DNA of 9,483 bases from Pelotomaculum sp. UBA3102 (GTDB lineage Bacteria; Bacillota; Desulfotomaculia; Desulfotomaculales; Pelotomaculaceae). The stretch spans positions 1 to 9,483 of the forward strand of contig DFAQ01000051.1 of NCBI GenBank assembly GCA_002365865.1, written 5' to 3'. This document shows, piece after piece, positions 1-7,560 of this stretch. Every line of letters begins with the position of its first letter. Position 1 is the first letter of the stretch. The translations under genes and the position numbers were made by a program. The notes beneath the pieces are model-generated. The model had not been told where the DNA came from. It worked only from the letters and a program-made list of their open reading frames with translations, and did no database searches.

Positions 1-28
1 CAGCATTACCCTACTCGATGTTCTTATA

Positions 29-60
29 CAAATAATAAATTACCTGGTGCAAATAATAAA
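29..60. repeat. 11-bp direct repeat (two copies, 21-bp period) in the leader of the DUF255 gene
   Basis: CAAATAATAAA occurs at 29-39 and again at 50-60. The copies start 21 bp apart, about two helical turns, and a partial copy (CAATAAT) follows at 62-68. The repeat lies just upstream of the ribosome-binding site of the 89-2152 gene. The spacing would suit a regulator binding on one face of the helix. However, the tract is AT-rich and low in complexity, so chance is a real alternative. I see no convincing sigma-A promoter in 1-88; the promoter may lie left of the window. Confidence 0.35.
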
Positions 61-88
61 CCAATAATCTATCGGAAGGAGTTCGAAA

Positions 89-2152
89 ATGGCCGCACGT
101 AGCCCGAATCGTCTAATCAAAGAGAAAAGTCCGTATTTATTACAGCATGCTTACAACCCTGTGGATTGGTTTCCTTGGGGTGACGAAGCCTTTAAAAAAG
201 CCGAAAGAGAAGATAAGCCAATCTTTCTCTCGATAGGTTATTCTACCTGTCACTGGTGCCACGTAATGGAGAGGGAGTCTTTTGAGGATAAGGAAACGGC
301 CCGGATTTTAAACGGCGGTTTTGTGGCGGTAAAAGTGGACCGGGAAGAACGTCCAGACCTGGACCGGATTTACATGACGGCCTGTCAGGTCATGACCGGC
401 CAGGGGGGGTGGCCCCTGACCGTGATCATGACCCCCGGTAAAAAGCCTTTTTTTGCGGGTACTTATTTTCCCAAAAAGGTAAAATGGGGCATGACCGGCC
501 TGGTGGACATATTATTACAAGTACTGGAAATATGGGAAAGTGACCGGGGCAGAGTGATACAGGCCGGTGAGCGCGTGGTTGAAGCCATGAGGTCGTGGGG
601 AGGCGCTTTTAAAGAAGGTAAACTGACAGAAAAAACACTGCACCGGGCTTTTAGGCAGTTACGCGCCCGTTTTGACGGGCAATACGGGGGGTTCGGCGGA
701 GCGCCCAAGTTTCCGGCCCCTCATAACCTTAAATTTCTTTTGCGCTATTGGAAGCGGAGCGGGGAACAAGAAGCCCTTTCCATGGTGGAAAAGACCCTGG
801 ATTCCATGTACCGGGGAGGGATCTACGACCATATCGGGTTTGGCTTCGCCCGCTACGCCACGGACGAAAAGTGGCTGGTGCCGCATTTTGAAAAAATGCT
901 CTACGACAACGCCCTGCTGGCCCTGGCTTACATTGAGGCTTACCAGGCGACCGGCAATGAACTTTACGCCCGCGTAACCAGGGAAATCTTTACCTATGTC
1001 CGGCGGGACATGACTGCGCCGGAAGGGGGATTTTATTCCGCGGAAGACGCCGACTCCGAGGGTGTGGAAGGTAAATTCTACGTCTGGACGCCTGCAGAAA
1101 TCAAAAAAGTGCTGGGAGAGCGGGAGGGCGAAATCTACTGCCGGCTTTACGATATCACTCCGGAAGGTAATTTTGAAGGGCGCAGCATTCCCAACCTGTT
1201 CCGGGAAACTCCTGAAAGTGCCGCCGCCCGATTCGGCATGGAACCGGAAGAGTTGGCGGTCCTGGCGGAGGAACTGAGGAAGAAACTTTTTGAAGCCCGG
1301 GAAAAGAGAGTGCACCCCTTTAAAGACGACAAAGTGCTTACTTCCTGGAACGGGTTGATGATCGCCGCCCTGGCGCGGGGTGCGGCGGTGTTCCACGAGC
1401 TTGCGTACCGGCGGGCGGCCGACCGGGCGGTGGATTTTATTTTCCGCAAGCTGAGGCGGGAAGACGGAAGGCTGCTGGCCCGTTTTCGCGACGGCGAAGC
1501 GGCGTATCCTGCCTACCTGGATGATTACGCTTACTTGGCCTGGGGGTTCCTGGAACTGTACGGCGCCTCCTTTGACGCCGTTTACCTGGAAAAGGCCGTT
1601 ATGCTGGTGCAGCAGGCCCTGGATCTCTTCTGGGACCGTGCCGGCGGCGGGTTTTTCTTCTACGGCAGGGACGCCGAGCAACTCATAGACCGGCCCAAGG
1701 AAGCGTACGACGGGGCGCTGCCTTCGGGTAATTCCGTGATGCTGGTCAACCTTCTGCGCCTGGCCCGGCTCACCGGGGACGAAACCCTGGCGGAAAAAGC
1801 CGGAAAGCAGGTCGCGGCTTTTGCCGGGCAGGTAGCAGCCGACCCCGGGGCATATGCTCATTTTTTATCCGGAGTTTACTTCTTCATGGGCCCCGCCAGG
1901 GATGTGGTCATTGCCGGGCAGGCCGGCGACCCGCACGTGGAAAAAATGCTGCGTGCCCTGCAGCGGAAATTTCTGCCGGATATGGTGGCGGCTTTTCACC
2001 CGGAGGGGGAAGCCGGAAAGGATATTGAGCGGCTGGCGCCTTTTTTGGCGGAACAACGTTCTATTGAAGGTAAAGCGACCGCTTATTTGTGCGAAAATTA
2101 TTCCTGCCGCGCCCCTCTTACAGATTTTGACAGGTTTATCAGTCAAATTTAA
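89..2152 (+). CDS. DUF255 / thioredoxin domain-containing protein (YyaL, SPATA20-like family)
   Basis: This 687-residue protein belongs to the widespread COG1331 family (B. subtilis YyaL, animal SPATA20), about full length for that family. Residues ~1-165 match the family's thioredoxin-like domain: the opening SPYLLQHAYNPVDWFPWG is the family hallmark, and a CHWC redox motif has cysteines at 54 and 57. The rest (~180-620) is the alpha-helical part, which resembles a six-hairpin (alpha/alpha) barrel of the glycosidase/epimerase type. The C-terminus keeps a family-typical two-cysteine CENYSC segment near 670. No signal peptide or membrane segment is visible, so it is probably cytoplasmic. The biochemical role of the family is not settled; a redox or sugar-related function is only inference. 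The ATG start is supported by GGAAGGAG at 74-81, seven bases upstream. A 98-nt gap separates it from motA, and nothing in its sequence ties it to motility. Confidence 0.93.
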   Translation: MAARSPNRLIKEKSPYLLQHAYNPVDWFPWGDEAFKKAEREDKPIFLSIGYSTCHWCHVMERESFEDKETARILNGGFVAVKVDREERPDLDRIYMTACQVMTGQGGWPLTVIMTPGKKPFFAGTYFPKKVKWGMTGLVDILLQVLEIWESDRGRVIQAGERVVEAMRSWGGAFKEGKLTEKTLHRAFRQLRARFDGQYGGFGGAPKFPAPHNLKFLLRYWKRSGEQEALSMVEKTLDSMYRGGIYDHIGFGFARYATDEKWLVPHFEKMLYDNALLALAYIEAYQATGNELYARVTREIFTYVRRDMTAPEGGFYSAEDADSEGVEGKFYVWTPAEIKKVLGEREGEIYCRLYDITPEGNFEGRSIPNLFRETPESAAARFGMEPEELAVLAEELRKKLFEAREKRVHPFKDDKVLTSWNGLMIAALARGAAVFHELAYRRAADRAVDFIFRKLRREDGRLLARFRDGEAAYPAYLDDYAYLAWGFLELYGASFDAVYLEKAVMLVQQALDLFWDRAGGGFFFYGRDAEQLIDRPKEAYDGALPSGNSVMLVNLLRLARLTGDETLAEKAGKQVAAFAGQVAADPGAYAHFLSGVYFFMGPARDVVIAGQAGDPHVEKMLRALQRKFLPDMVAAFHPEGEAGKDIERLAPFLAEQRSIEGKATAYLCENYSCRAPLTDFDRFISQI

Positions 2153-2250
2153 ATTTTTGCGATATATTTAAAGGAATAATAAGGTATCTGTCGAAAAAAT
2201 TATTAGAAATTGACGTTTGCCAGTTAATTGACCGGGAAGGGAGTCATATT

Positions 2251-3042
2251 GTGGAGATCACCACTATCGGGGGCATATTGTTTTCCACGAGTTGCCTGGT
2301 TGTGGCCTTTATTCTGGACGGCGGTCACGTAACGGCACTGCTGAGACCGACGGCCGCCATAATTGTTTTCGGGGGTACCATCGGGGCGACCGTGGCGGGT
2401 TTTTCTTTGAGCGAGCTTAAAACCGTTCCGAAATTGATCCGGGTGGTTATGTTGCACAAGTTGCCCAATGAAATTGCCTTGATCGAGCAAATTGTCGACC
2501 TAGCCGACAAGGTGCGGAGGGAAGGCCTCCTGTATTTGGAAAACCAGCTGCCCCAGATCGAGGACGAATTCATGCGCAAGGGAATCCAACTGGTTGTGGA
2601 CGGCACCGACCCGGAACTGGTACGGCAGATATTGGAAACTGAAATGTACGCGCTTGAAGAACGTCACCATACCGGGGCCAGTATTTTTGAAGCGGCGGGC
2701 GGCTACGCGCCGACGATGGGCATTATCGGGACGGTGATGGGTTTGGTGCATGTCCTGGGCAACCTGGAAAGTCCGGAAGCTTTGGGTCCTGCGATCGCTC
2801 TAGCCTTTATCGCCACCTTGTACGGTGTCGGGTCCGCAAATGTTTTGTGGCTGCCCATTGCCGAAAAGTTGAAAAACATGAGTAAGAAGGAAGCCATGCT
2901 AAGGGAATTGATGATGGAGGGAATCATGTCGATTCAGGCGGGCTATAACCCGATGTTGATCCGGGAGAGGCTCACCGCGTTTTTAAAACCCAGAAGCCGG
3001 CGTGATGAAGAGGAGGCGGAAGAGGAAGGTATGCCGGAATGA
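2251..3042 (+). CDS. motA: Flagellar motor stator protein MotA
   Basis: MotA is the four-helix membrane subunit of the stator, which conducts ions with MotB and pushes on the rotor protein FliG. The 263 residues show helices at about 4-22, 32-50, 153-171 and 179-201, with a large cytoplasmic loop between the second and third. The loop carries RREGLLYLE, whose Arg90 and Glu97 match the charged pair that contacts FliG in E. coli MotA. Pro154 in APTMGIIGTVMGL and Pro202 correspond to the two prolines needed for torque generation. The C-terminal tail is strongly acidic (EEEAEEEG). The GTG start at 2251 follows GGAAGGGAG (2235-2243) at seven bases. The gene is first in the motility cluster and overlaps motB. 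Coupling ion (H+ or Na+) cannot be read with certainty. Confidence 0.96.
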   Translation: MEITTIGGILFSTSCLVVAFILDGGHVTALLRPTAAIIVFGGTIGATVAGFSLSELKTVPKLIRVVMLHKLPNEIALIEQIVDLADKVRREGLLYLENQLPQIEDEFMRKGIQLVVDGTDPELVRQILETEMYALEERHHTGASIFEAAGGYAPTMGIIGTVMGLVHVLGNLESPEALGPAIALAFIATLYGVGSANVLWLPIAEKLKNMSKKEAMLRELMMEGIMSIQAGYNPMLIRERLTAFLKPRSRRDEEEAEEEGMPE

Positions 3043-3836
3043 TGCGGCGCAAAAAGTCACAGGGAGGTTCGGGCAAAAGCGGCCAGGAAAGGTGGCTCTT
3101 AACTTACTCAGACTTGATCACCCTGCTAATGATTTTTTTTGTGGTCATGTATGCTCTGAGCAACATAAACGCCCAGAAATTTAAAGCCATTGCTTACTCC
3201 CTGTCCACTTCCATGGGGGGCGGGCAGCAGTCGGTGGTGCTGGATCATTCCGGTGCCACACTCGCACCCGGCATATCCGGCAGTAACCCGGAGGAGAACT
3301 TGGGATTGGAAGAGGAGTTGTCGGACCTCAGCAACCTGGAAAAGCTCAGGAAAGAACTGCAGAGGTACATAGCCGAGCACGGGCTGAACGGAAAAGTAAC
3401 GGTAAATATGGAAGAGAGAGGGGTGGTTTTAAGTTTCCGGGACGTGGCCCTCTTTCCCCTGGGCTCGGCCGAACTTACGCCGGAAGCCAGGGAAATGATT
3501 AAAAAAATAGGTCAAATTTTGCTTGAAGTACCCAATCATGTCAGGGTGGAAGGGCATACTGACGATCTTCCCATCAATACCAGGCAATTTCCTTCCAACT
3601 GGGAACTTTCCGTGGCCCGGTCGACCAGGGTAGTGCAGGAGTTGCTCAAGGAACTTGATTTTGCACCCCGGCGCCTGTCAGCTTCGGGTTACGGCGAGTA
3701 CAGGCCGCGGGTGCCGAACGATTTGGCAGGCAACCGCCAGCAAAACCGGCGGGTGGACATGGTAATTTTAAGAACCAGGTACGGCGCGGCAGAACCGGTG
3801 CCGCTGGTGCAGGGAACTGGTGCTGAAATTAATTAA
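3039..3836 (+). CDS. motB: Flagellar motor stator protein MotB (OmpA-like peptidoglycan-binding domain)
   Basis: MotB anchors the stator to peptidoglycan and carries the ion-binding aspartate. In these 265 residues a basic N-terminus leads into one membrane helix (~20-42), WLLTYSDLITLLMIFFVVMY, where Asp25 is the expected ion-binding residue. A linker and plug region follows (~43-115). The C-terminal OmpA domain (~130-246) has LFPLGSAELTPEA, EGHTDDLPI (171-179), NWELSVAR (187-194) and GNRQQNRRVD (231-240), which are the peptidoglycan-contact motifs. The start overlaps the motA stop as ATGATG, so either Met (3039 or 3042) could be used. GAGGAAGG at 3022-3029 fits 3039 slightly better. The overlap implies translational coupling and equal production of the two stator subunits. 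The TYSD form around the aspartate resembles B. subtilis MotS as well as MotB, so the coupling ion is left open. Confidence 0.96.
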   Translation: MMRRKKSQGGSGKSGQERWLLTYSDLITLLMIFFVVMYALSNINAQKFKAIAYSLSTSMGGGQQSVVLDHSGATLAPGISGSNPEENLGLEEELSDLSNLEKLRKELQRYIAEHGLNGKVTVNMEERGVVLSFRDVALFPLGSAELTPEAREMIKKIGQILLEVPNHVRVEGHTDDLPINTRQFPSNWELSVARSTRVVQELLKELDFAPRRLSASGYGEYRPRVPNDLAGNRQQNRRVDMVILRTRYGAAEPVPLVQGTGAEIN

Positions 3837-3888
3837 ATAACTGGTAGGTGGATTTAAATTATTTACTAACCGGAAAGGGGCGATTTTT

Positions 3889-4380
3889 GTGGCCAAAGAA
3901 GAAAAAGAAGTAGGCTGCCGGGAGGACCAGTTGGTGGTTTTCCAGCTTGCAGAACAAACCTATGGCATAGACATAGCTTCGGTTTTTGAAATTATTCGTA
4001 TGGAAAAATTTACTAAAGTGCCGCGTACTCCGGATTTTGTCGAAGGCGTGATTAATTTGCGCGGTAAGATTATCCCGGTAATTGATCTCTGCAAAAGATT
4101 TAACCTGGATTGTTCCGATGCAACCAACTCCAGCCGCATTATCATTGTGGATGTGGACGGAAATACCATCGGTATGATCGTCGACGCGGTGTCGGAAGTG
4201 CTTAGTGTGCCGGTTGACAGCATTGAACCGCCGCCTTCGATGATCCACGGTATCGATGCTGCCTACCTGAGAGGGATTGCGATTCTCGAAGGCGGGCTGA
4301 TTATCCTGCTTAACCTCGGTAAAATTCTTCACGAACATGAAATGGATGAAATTCAGGAGCTGAAAGCCGAGACAGCATAG
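3889..4380 (+). CDS. cheW: Chemotaxis coupling protein CheW
   Basis: CheW is a soluble adaptor that links methyl-accepting chemoreceptors to the CheA kinase at the membrane array. The 163 residues are one CheW-like domain of usual length. DQLVVFQLAEQTYGIDI opens the first sheet. GVINLRGKIIPVIDL (~53-67, with NLRG at 56-59) is the family signature. IIIVDVDGNTIGMIVDAVSEVL is the typical second half; Arg58 of the signature is normally important for receptor binding. The N-terminus has about 12 extra charged residues (KEEKE). The GTG start is chosen because GGAAAGGGG lies at 3872-3880, eight bases upstream, and because it precedes the conserved fold by a short tail. It lies 52 nt after motB and 14 nt before cheA, in the same orientation, so cotranscription is likely. 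Confidence 0.95.
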   Translation: MAKEEKEVGCREDQLVVFQLAEQTYGIDIASVFEIIRMEKFTKVPRTPDFVEGVINLRGKIIPVIDLCKRFNLDCSDATNSSRIIIVDVDGNTIGMIVDAVSEVLSVPVDSIEPPPSMIHGIDAAYLRGIAILEGGLIILLNLGKILHEHEMDEIQELKAETA

Positions 4381-4394
4381 AGGGGGGGGAGCCA

Positions 4395-6467
4395 ATGTTC
4401 TCAGACGAAGAGATTAGCGTTTTCCAAGACGAGCTGGAAGAAAAGATTCAAATCCTCAACGAAAACATTTTGCTCCTGGAGCGGGAGGGTGCAAGCCGGG
4501 AGACGCTCCAGGAGATTTTCCGGGCTGCTCATACCATCAAGGGCTCTTCGGGAGTCATGGGCTACGAAAAAATGGCCTCTCTCACCCACGAAATGGAAAA
4601 CCTTTTCGATCAAATGCGCAAGGGGCTGCTTCCGGTAACCGGCAGGTTGGTGGACACGCTGTTTACGGCTTTAGATAGCCTGCAGGCCCTGCGTGATGAA
4701 ATTGTGGGGAAAGACGTATCTGTCGACATCGGACAGGTAGTGGCGGAATTGAGGCAGTGCCAGGAGTTGTTACCCGTGGCGCCGGCCGGTGCAGTACCCG
4801 GCGCGGGAGCGGCGAAATCCCCGGTTATTACGGCGTTAGAACTGGAAGAGGTTGACCGTGAAGTGATCCAGGAGGCGGAGTTAAGGGGATACCAGGCTTA
4901 CGGGGTGTCCGTTGAGTTGGATCCGGGAACACAGATGAAATCGGTCAGGGCTTTCCTGGTTTTTGAAACTCTTCAACAAATGGGTGAAGTGATCAAGGCC
5001 GTACCGTCTGCCGAAGATATCCAGGAAGGCAGGTTTGATCACGGGTTCCGGCTGGTTTTGCTGACCGGGGAGGACCGGGACCGGGTAAGGAATACGTTAA
5101 TGAATGTTTCGGAAGTAGCCGCAGTCGAGGTTGAGCGCATCGTTCCGGCTGAAGATACCGAACTTTCCGCGCCGGAACGGGAGCAGGAACCCCGGGCGGG
5201 TGAAAAGGAAAAACCTGATTCCGCATCAAAGCCGGAAAACGCCGAGGTCAGAACCATCCAGACGGTAAGGGTGGACGTGGAAAGACTGGATAACTTGATG
5301 AACCTGGTGGGGGAATTAGTAATAGACCGCACCAGGCTGAACCGCTTTGCGGAAATTTTTGAAGATCATTTCGGCGGCGGTTCCTCGGAGATGGTAGACA
5401 CTTTGTTTGAAATTTCCAGCCATCTCGGGCAGGTAACGGGAGACCTGCAAGAACAGATAATGAAGGCCAGGATGCTTCCGGTGGCGCGGGTTTTCAACCG
5501 TTTTCCCAGGATGGTGCGCGATTTGGCCCACAAGATGGGCAAGGAAATCAACTTTATCGTGGAGGGGTATGAAACCGAACTGGACCGGAACGTTATTGAA
5601 ATTATCGGTGATCCCCTGATCCACTTGATTAGGAATGCCGTCGACCACGGGATTGAGGCCCCAGAGGAAAGGGTCAAGCTGGGCAAACCGAAAACAGGTG
5701 CGGTTAAGCTCAAGGCCTCCTACATGGAAAATCATATCATTATCACCGTTCAGGACGACGGCAGGGGGCTCGCTCCGGACAGGCTGCGTGCCAAGGCGGT
5801 GGAGAAGGGACTCTTGGACCAGGGGACGGCAGCGCGCATGTCAGACGGGGAAGCACTGAACCTGGTTTTCATGGCCGGGCTCTCCACCGCCGCAGAAGTG
5901 AGTGATCTGTCCGGGCGCGGTGTGGGTATGGATGTGGTCCGGAACAAGATTGAGAGTATTAACGGGATCATTGACATTTCGAGCGCCCCGGGTGCGGGAA
6001 CCACCTTTACCATCAGGCTTCCACTTACCCTGGCCATAATCCAGGCCCTAATGGTGGAGTTGGGGGGCGAGCAGTTCGCCCTGCCGCTGACCAACGTCGT
6101 GGAGACTATCAGCGTTCAGGATGAAGAAATTAAGAAAATCAAACACAGCGAGGTAATCCTGGTCAGGGGACGGATCCTGCCCCTGGTAAGGCTTGCGGAT
6201 ATTTTTGAACGGGAAGCGTGCCGTGATGACGAGGACCGCGTTTTCGTAGTGGTACTGGGGGTCGGAGAGAAAAAATTCGGGGTTATTGTGGATAAGCTAC
6301 TGGGTGAACTGGAGATTGTCATTAAGTCTCTGGGCGACTACCTGGGTAAGGTGCCGTGCATTTCGGGCGCTACCATTCTCGGAGACGGTCAGGTAGCCTT
6401 AATCGTTGACGTGAGGAGCCTGGTCAAGGAAATAGGAATCGAGGAAACGGTATATGCCGCCGGTTAA
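4395..6467 (+). CDS. cheA: Chemotaxis histidine kinase CheA
   Basis: CheA is the receptor-controlled kinase that phosphorylates CheY and CheB. All five domains can be followed in 690 residues. P1 (~1-120) has the phosphorylated His46 in AAHTIKGSSG. P2 (~165-250), the CheY/CheB docking domain, resembles the Thermotoga type (RAFLVFETLQQMGEVIK). An acidic, charged linker (~252-285) follows. P3, the dimerization domain, covers ~290-360 (LDNLMNLVGELVIDRTRL). P4, the ATPase domain (~360-540), has the N box HLIRNAVDHGIE (410-421), the G1 box DDGRG (454-458) and the G2 box GRGVGMDVV (507-515). P5 (~545-685) is CheW-like. All catalytic motifs are intact. The ATG at 4395 follows a very strong GGGGGGGAG run (4382-4390). 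Its last 14 bases overlap cheB. Confidence 0.97.
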   Translation: MFSDEEISVFQDELEEKIQILNENILLLEREGASRETLQEIFRAAHTIKGSSGVMGYEKMASLTHEMENLFDQMRKGLLPVTGRLVDTLFTALDSLQALRDEIVGKDVSVDIGQVVAELRQCQELLPVAPAGAVPGAGAAKSPVITALELEEVDREVIQEAELRGYQAYGVSVELDPGTQMKSVRAFLVFETLQQMGEVIKAVPSAEDIQEGRFDHGFRLVLLTGEDRDRVRNTLMNVSEVAAVEVERIVPAEDTELSAPEREQEPRAGEKEKPDSASKPENAEVRTIQTVRVDVERLDNLMNLVGELVIDRTRLNRFAEIFEDHFGGGSSEMVDTLFEISSHLGQVTGDLQEQIMKARMLPVARVFNRFPRMVRDLAHKMGKEINFIVEGYETELDRNVIEIIGDPLIHLIRNAVDHGIEAPEERVKLGKPKTGAVKLKASYMENHIIITVQDDGRGLAPDRLRAKAVEKGLLDQGTAARMSDGEALNLVFMAGLSTAAEVSDLSGRGVGMDVVRNKIESINGIIDISSAPGAGTTFTIRLPLTLAIIQALMVELGGEQFALPLTNVVETISVQDEEIKKIKHSEVILVRGRILPLVRLADIFEREACRDDEDRVFVVVLGVGEKKFGVIVDKLLGELEIVIKSLGDYLGKVPCISGATILGDGQVALIVDVRSLVKEIGIEETVYAAG

Positions 6468-7506
6468 AGTCCTGGTTGTAGACGACTCAGAGTTGATGCA
6501 GCGCTTGATCAGCAAGGTGCTGGGCAGGCATCCGGGTATCCGGGTGCTGGGGGCTGCCGGTAACGGCAGGGAGGCACTGGAAAAAATTAAAGCGTTGAAA
6601 CCCGATGTGGTCACCATGGACGTGGAAATGCCGGTAATGGACGGCCTGAGCGCCCTGCGCCGGATTATGCGGGGAAACCCGGTGCCGGTGATCATGTTCA
6701 GTACGCTCACCGCGACAGGTGCTAGGGCGACCATCGAGGCACTGGCGCTGGGCGCGTTTGACTTTGTAAAAAAGCCGGATAGTCCTGCGGCCCTGGAAGC
6801 GATGGTAACGGAGCTGGCCGGCAAGATAATGGCAGCGGCAGCCGTGCCGGCGGCAAAGACGGCCAGACTGCCTTTAGTGCCGCGGGCGCCGGTACCTGCT
6901 GCATCCTGCGCAACCCGGGGGAAAATACGCCTGGTAGTCGTGGGGGCATCCACCGGGGGGCCGGCCGCCCTTCACACCGTGATACCCGGACTGCCCCCGG
7001 ATTTTCCTGCCGCCGTCGTGGTAGTACAGCACATGCCTGAAGGATTTTCAAAACCCCTGGCGGAACACCTAGCCAGGCGTGCCCGCCTGCCGGTATTCCA
7101 CGCCGCTTCCGGGGATAAGGTGCTCCCGGGGCAGGTGCTGGTTGCTCCGGCAGGCTTTGATTTCTCTTTCCGGAGCAGGGCCGGCAGCGGCGGTAGCGCC
7201 GCGGTGGTTCTGGACCGGGGGCAGGGGCCGGTAGCACCGGGCAGGTTCCGCCCTTCAGTCGACGGCGTGATGATGTCGGCAGCGCAGGTTTTTGGCGAAG
7301 TCGTCATGGGAGTACTGATGACCGGTATGGGTCGCGACGGGGCCCGGGGGATGGCTGAGATAAGGAAGCGTAACGGCCGGACCATTGCCGAGGCGGAAAG
7401 CACCTGCATTGTTTTCGGTATGCCCAAGGCGGCTATCGATGCCGGTGCTGCGGAGCGTATCGTGCCCTTATCAAAAATTGCATCCGAAATTGTTGCCATG
7501 CTCTAA
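6454..7506 (+). CDS. cheB: Chemotaxis response regulator protein-glutamate methylesterase CheB
   Basis: CheB removes methyl groups from (and deamidates) chemoreceptor glutamate/glutamine sites for adaptation, and is activated by CheA phosphorylation. Of 350 residues, the receiver domain (~3-125) has the acidic pair Asp10-Asp11, the phosphoacceptor Asp56 in TMDVEMPVMDG, Thr84 in FSTLT, and Lys107 in VKKP. An Ala/Pro-rich linker (~127-155) joins it to the methylesterase domain (~157-348). There Ser166 (GASTGGP), His193 (VQHMP) and Asp295 (TGMGRDGA) form the expected triad. The ATG start at 6454 lies inside the end of cheA (14-nt overlap), with GAGGAAA at 6441-6447, which suggests translational coupling. 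The partner methyltransferase CheR is not in this window. The TAA stop (7504-7506) doubles as the start of the -35 element of the next promoter. Confidence 0.96.
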   Translation: MPPVKVLVVDDSELMQRLISKVLGRHPGIRVLGAAGNGREALEKIKALKPDVVTMDVEMPVMDGLSALRRIMRGNPVPVIMFSTLTATGARATIEALALGAFDFVKKPDSPAALEAMVTELAGKIMAAAAVPAAKTARLPLVPRAPVPAASCATRGKIRLVVVGASTGGPAALHTVIPGLPPDFPAAVVVVQHMPEGFSKPLAEHLARRARLPVFHAASGDKVLPGQVLVAPAGFDFSFRSRAGSGGSAAVVLDRGQGPVAPGRFRPSVDGVMMSAAQVFGEVVMGVLMTGMGRDGARGMAEIRKRNGRTIAEAESTCIVFGMPKAAIDAGAAERIVPLSKIASEIVAML

Positions 7507-7530
7507 AGTTTTATTTTTATGTGTCGATAT
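7504..7530 (+). promoter_or_regulatory. Sigma-28 (FliA/SigD) promoter for flgM-flgN-flgK
   Basis: TAAA at 7504-7507 (CTAAA when counted from 7503) is followed by a 15-nt spacer and GTCGATAT at 7523-7530. The accepted pattern is TAAA-N15-GCCGATAA in enterics, or GCCGATAT in Bacillus, so the -35 and the spacing are exact and the -10 matches seven of eight Bacillus positions. The spacer is T-rich (GTTTTATTTTTATGT), as is common in this class. Transcription would start near 7537, giving a flgM leader of about 69 nt. The -35 shares bases with the cheB stop codon. Known biology agrees: flgM operons in Bacillus and Salmonella have sigma-28-dependent promoters. Confidence 0.82.
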
Positions 7531-7534
7531 GTTT

Positions 7535-7556
7535 TATATACATGCATACATACACA
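7535..7556. other. 22-nt alternating pyrimidine-purine tract
   Basis: From T7535 to A7556 every step alternates pyrimidine and purine (TATATACATGCATACATACACA by pairs), including the self-complementary ATGCAT. It starts just after the sigma-28 -10 element, overlaps the predicted transcription start and ends four bases before the palindromic repeat. Such tracts are flexible and melt easily. A role in promoter opening, or as a preferred landing site for the repeat, is only a guess. Confidence 0.4.
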
Positions 7557-7560
7557 AAGG

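Noticed and set aside
659..1861. A 400-codon open frame on the minus strand inside the DUF255 gene
   Set aside because: It is exactly antisense to a well-supported family protein, has no family-like motifs in its translation and no clear ribosome site. Long antisense frames are expected in GC-rich coding DNA.
2169..2197. Sigma-28-like TAAA ... GTCGAAAA before motA
   Set aside because: Spacer is 17 nt instead of about 15 and the -10 matches only six of eight positions. The gap is AT-rich, so this is not strong enough to call, although motA in other bacteria is often sigma-28 dependent.
2210..2250. TTGACG (2210-2215) as a sigma-A -35 for motA
   Set aside because: No acceptable -10 hexamer at 16-18 bases; the only similar one (CATATT, 2245-2250) is too far and abuts the start codon.
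3837..3888. motB-cheW gap as a promoter or terminator site
   Set aside because: AT-rich with a palindromic TTAATTAA and a repeated AACTGGT, but no convincing -35/-10 pair and no stem followed by a T run.
6399..7499. Three long minus-strand open frames (171-184 codons) opposite cheB
   Set aside because: Low-complexity Pro/Ala/Ser/Arg-rich translations opposite an intact catalytic gene; these are compositional shadows.
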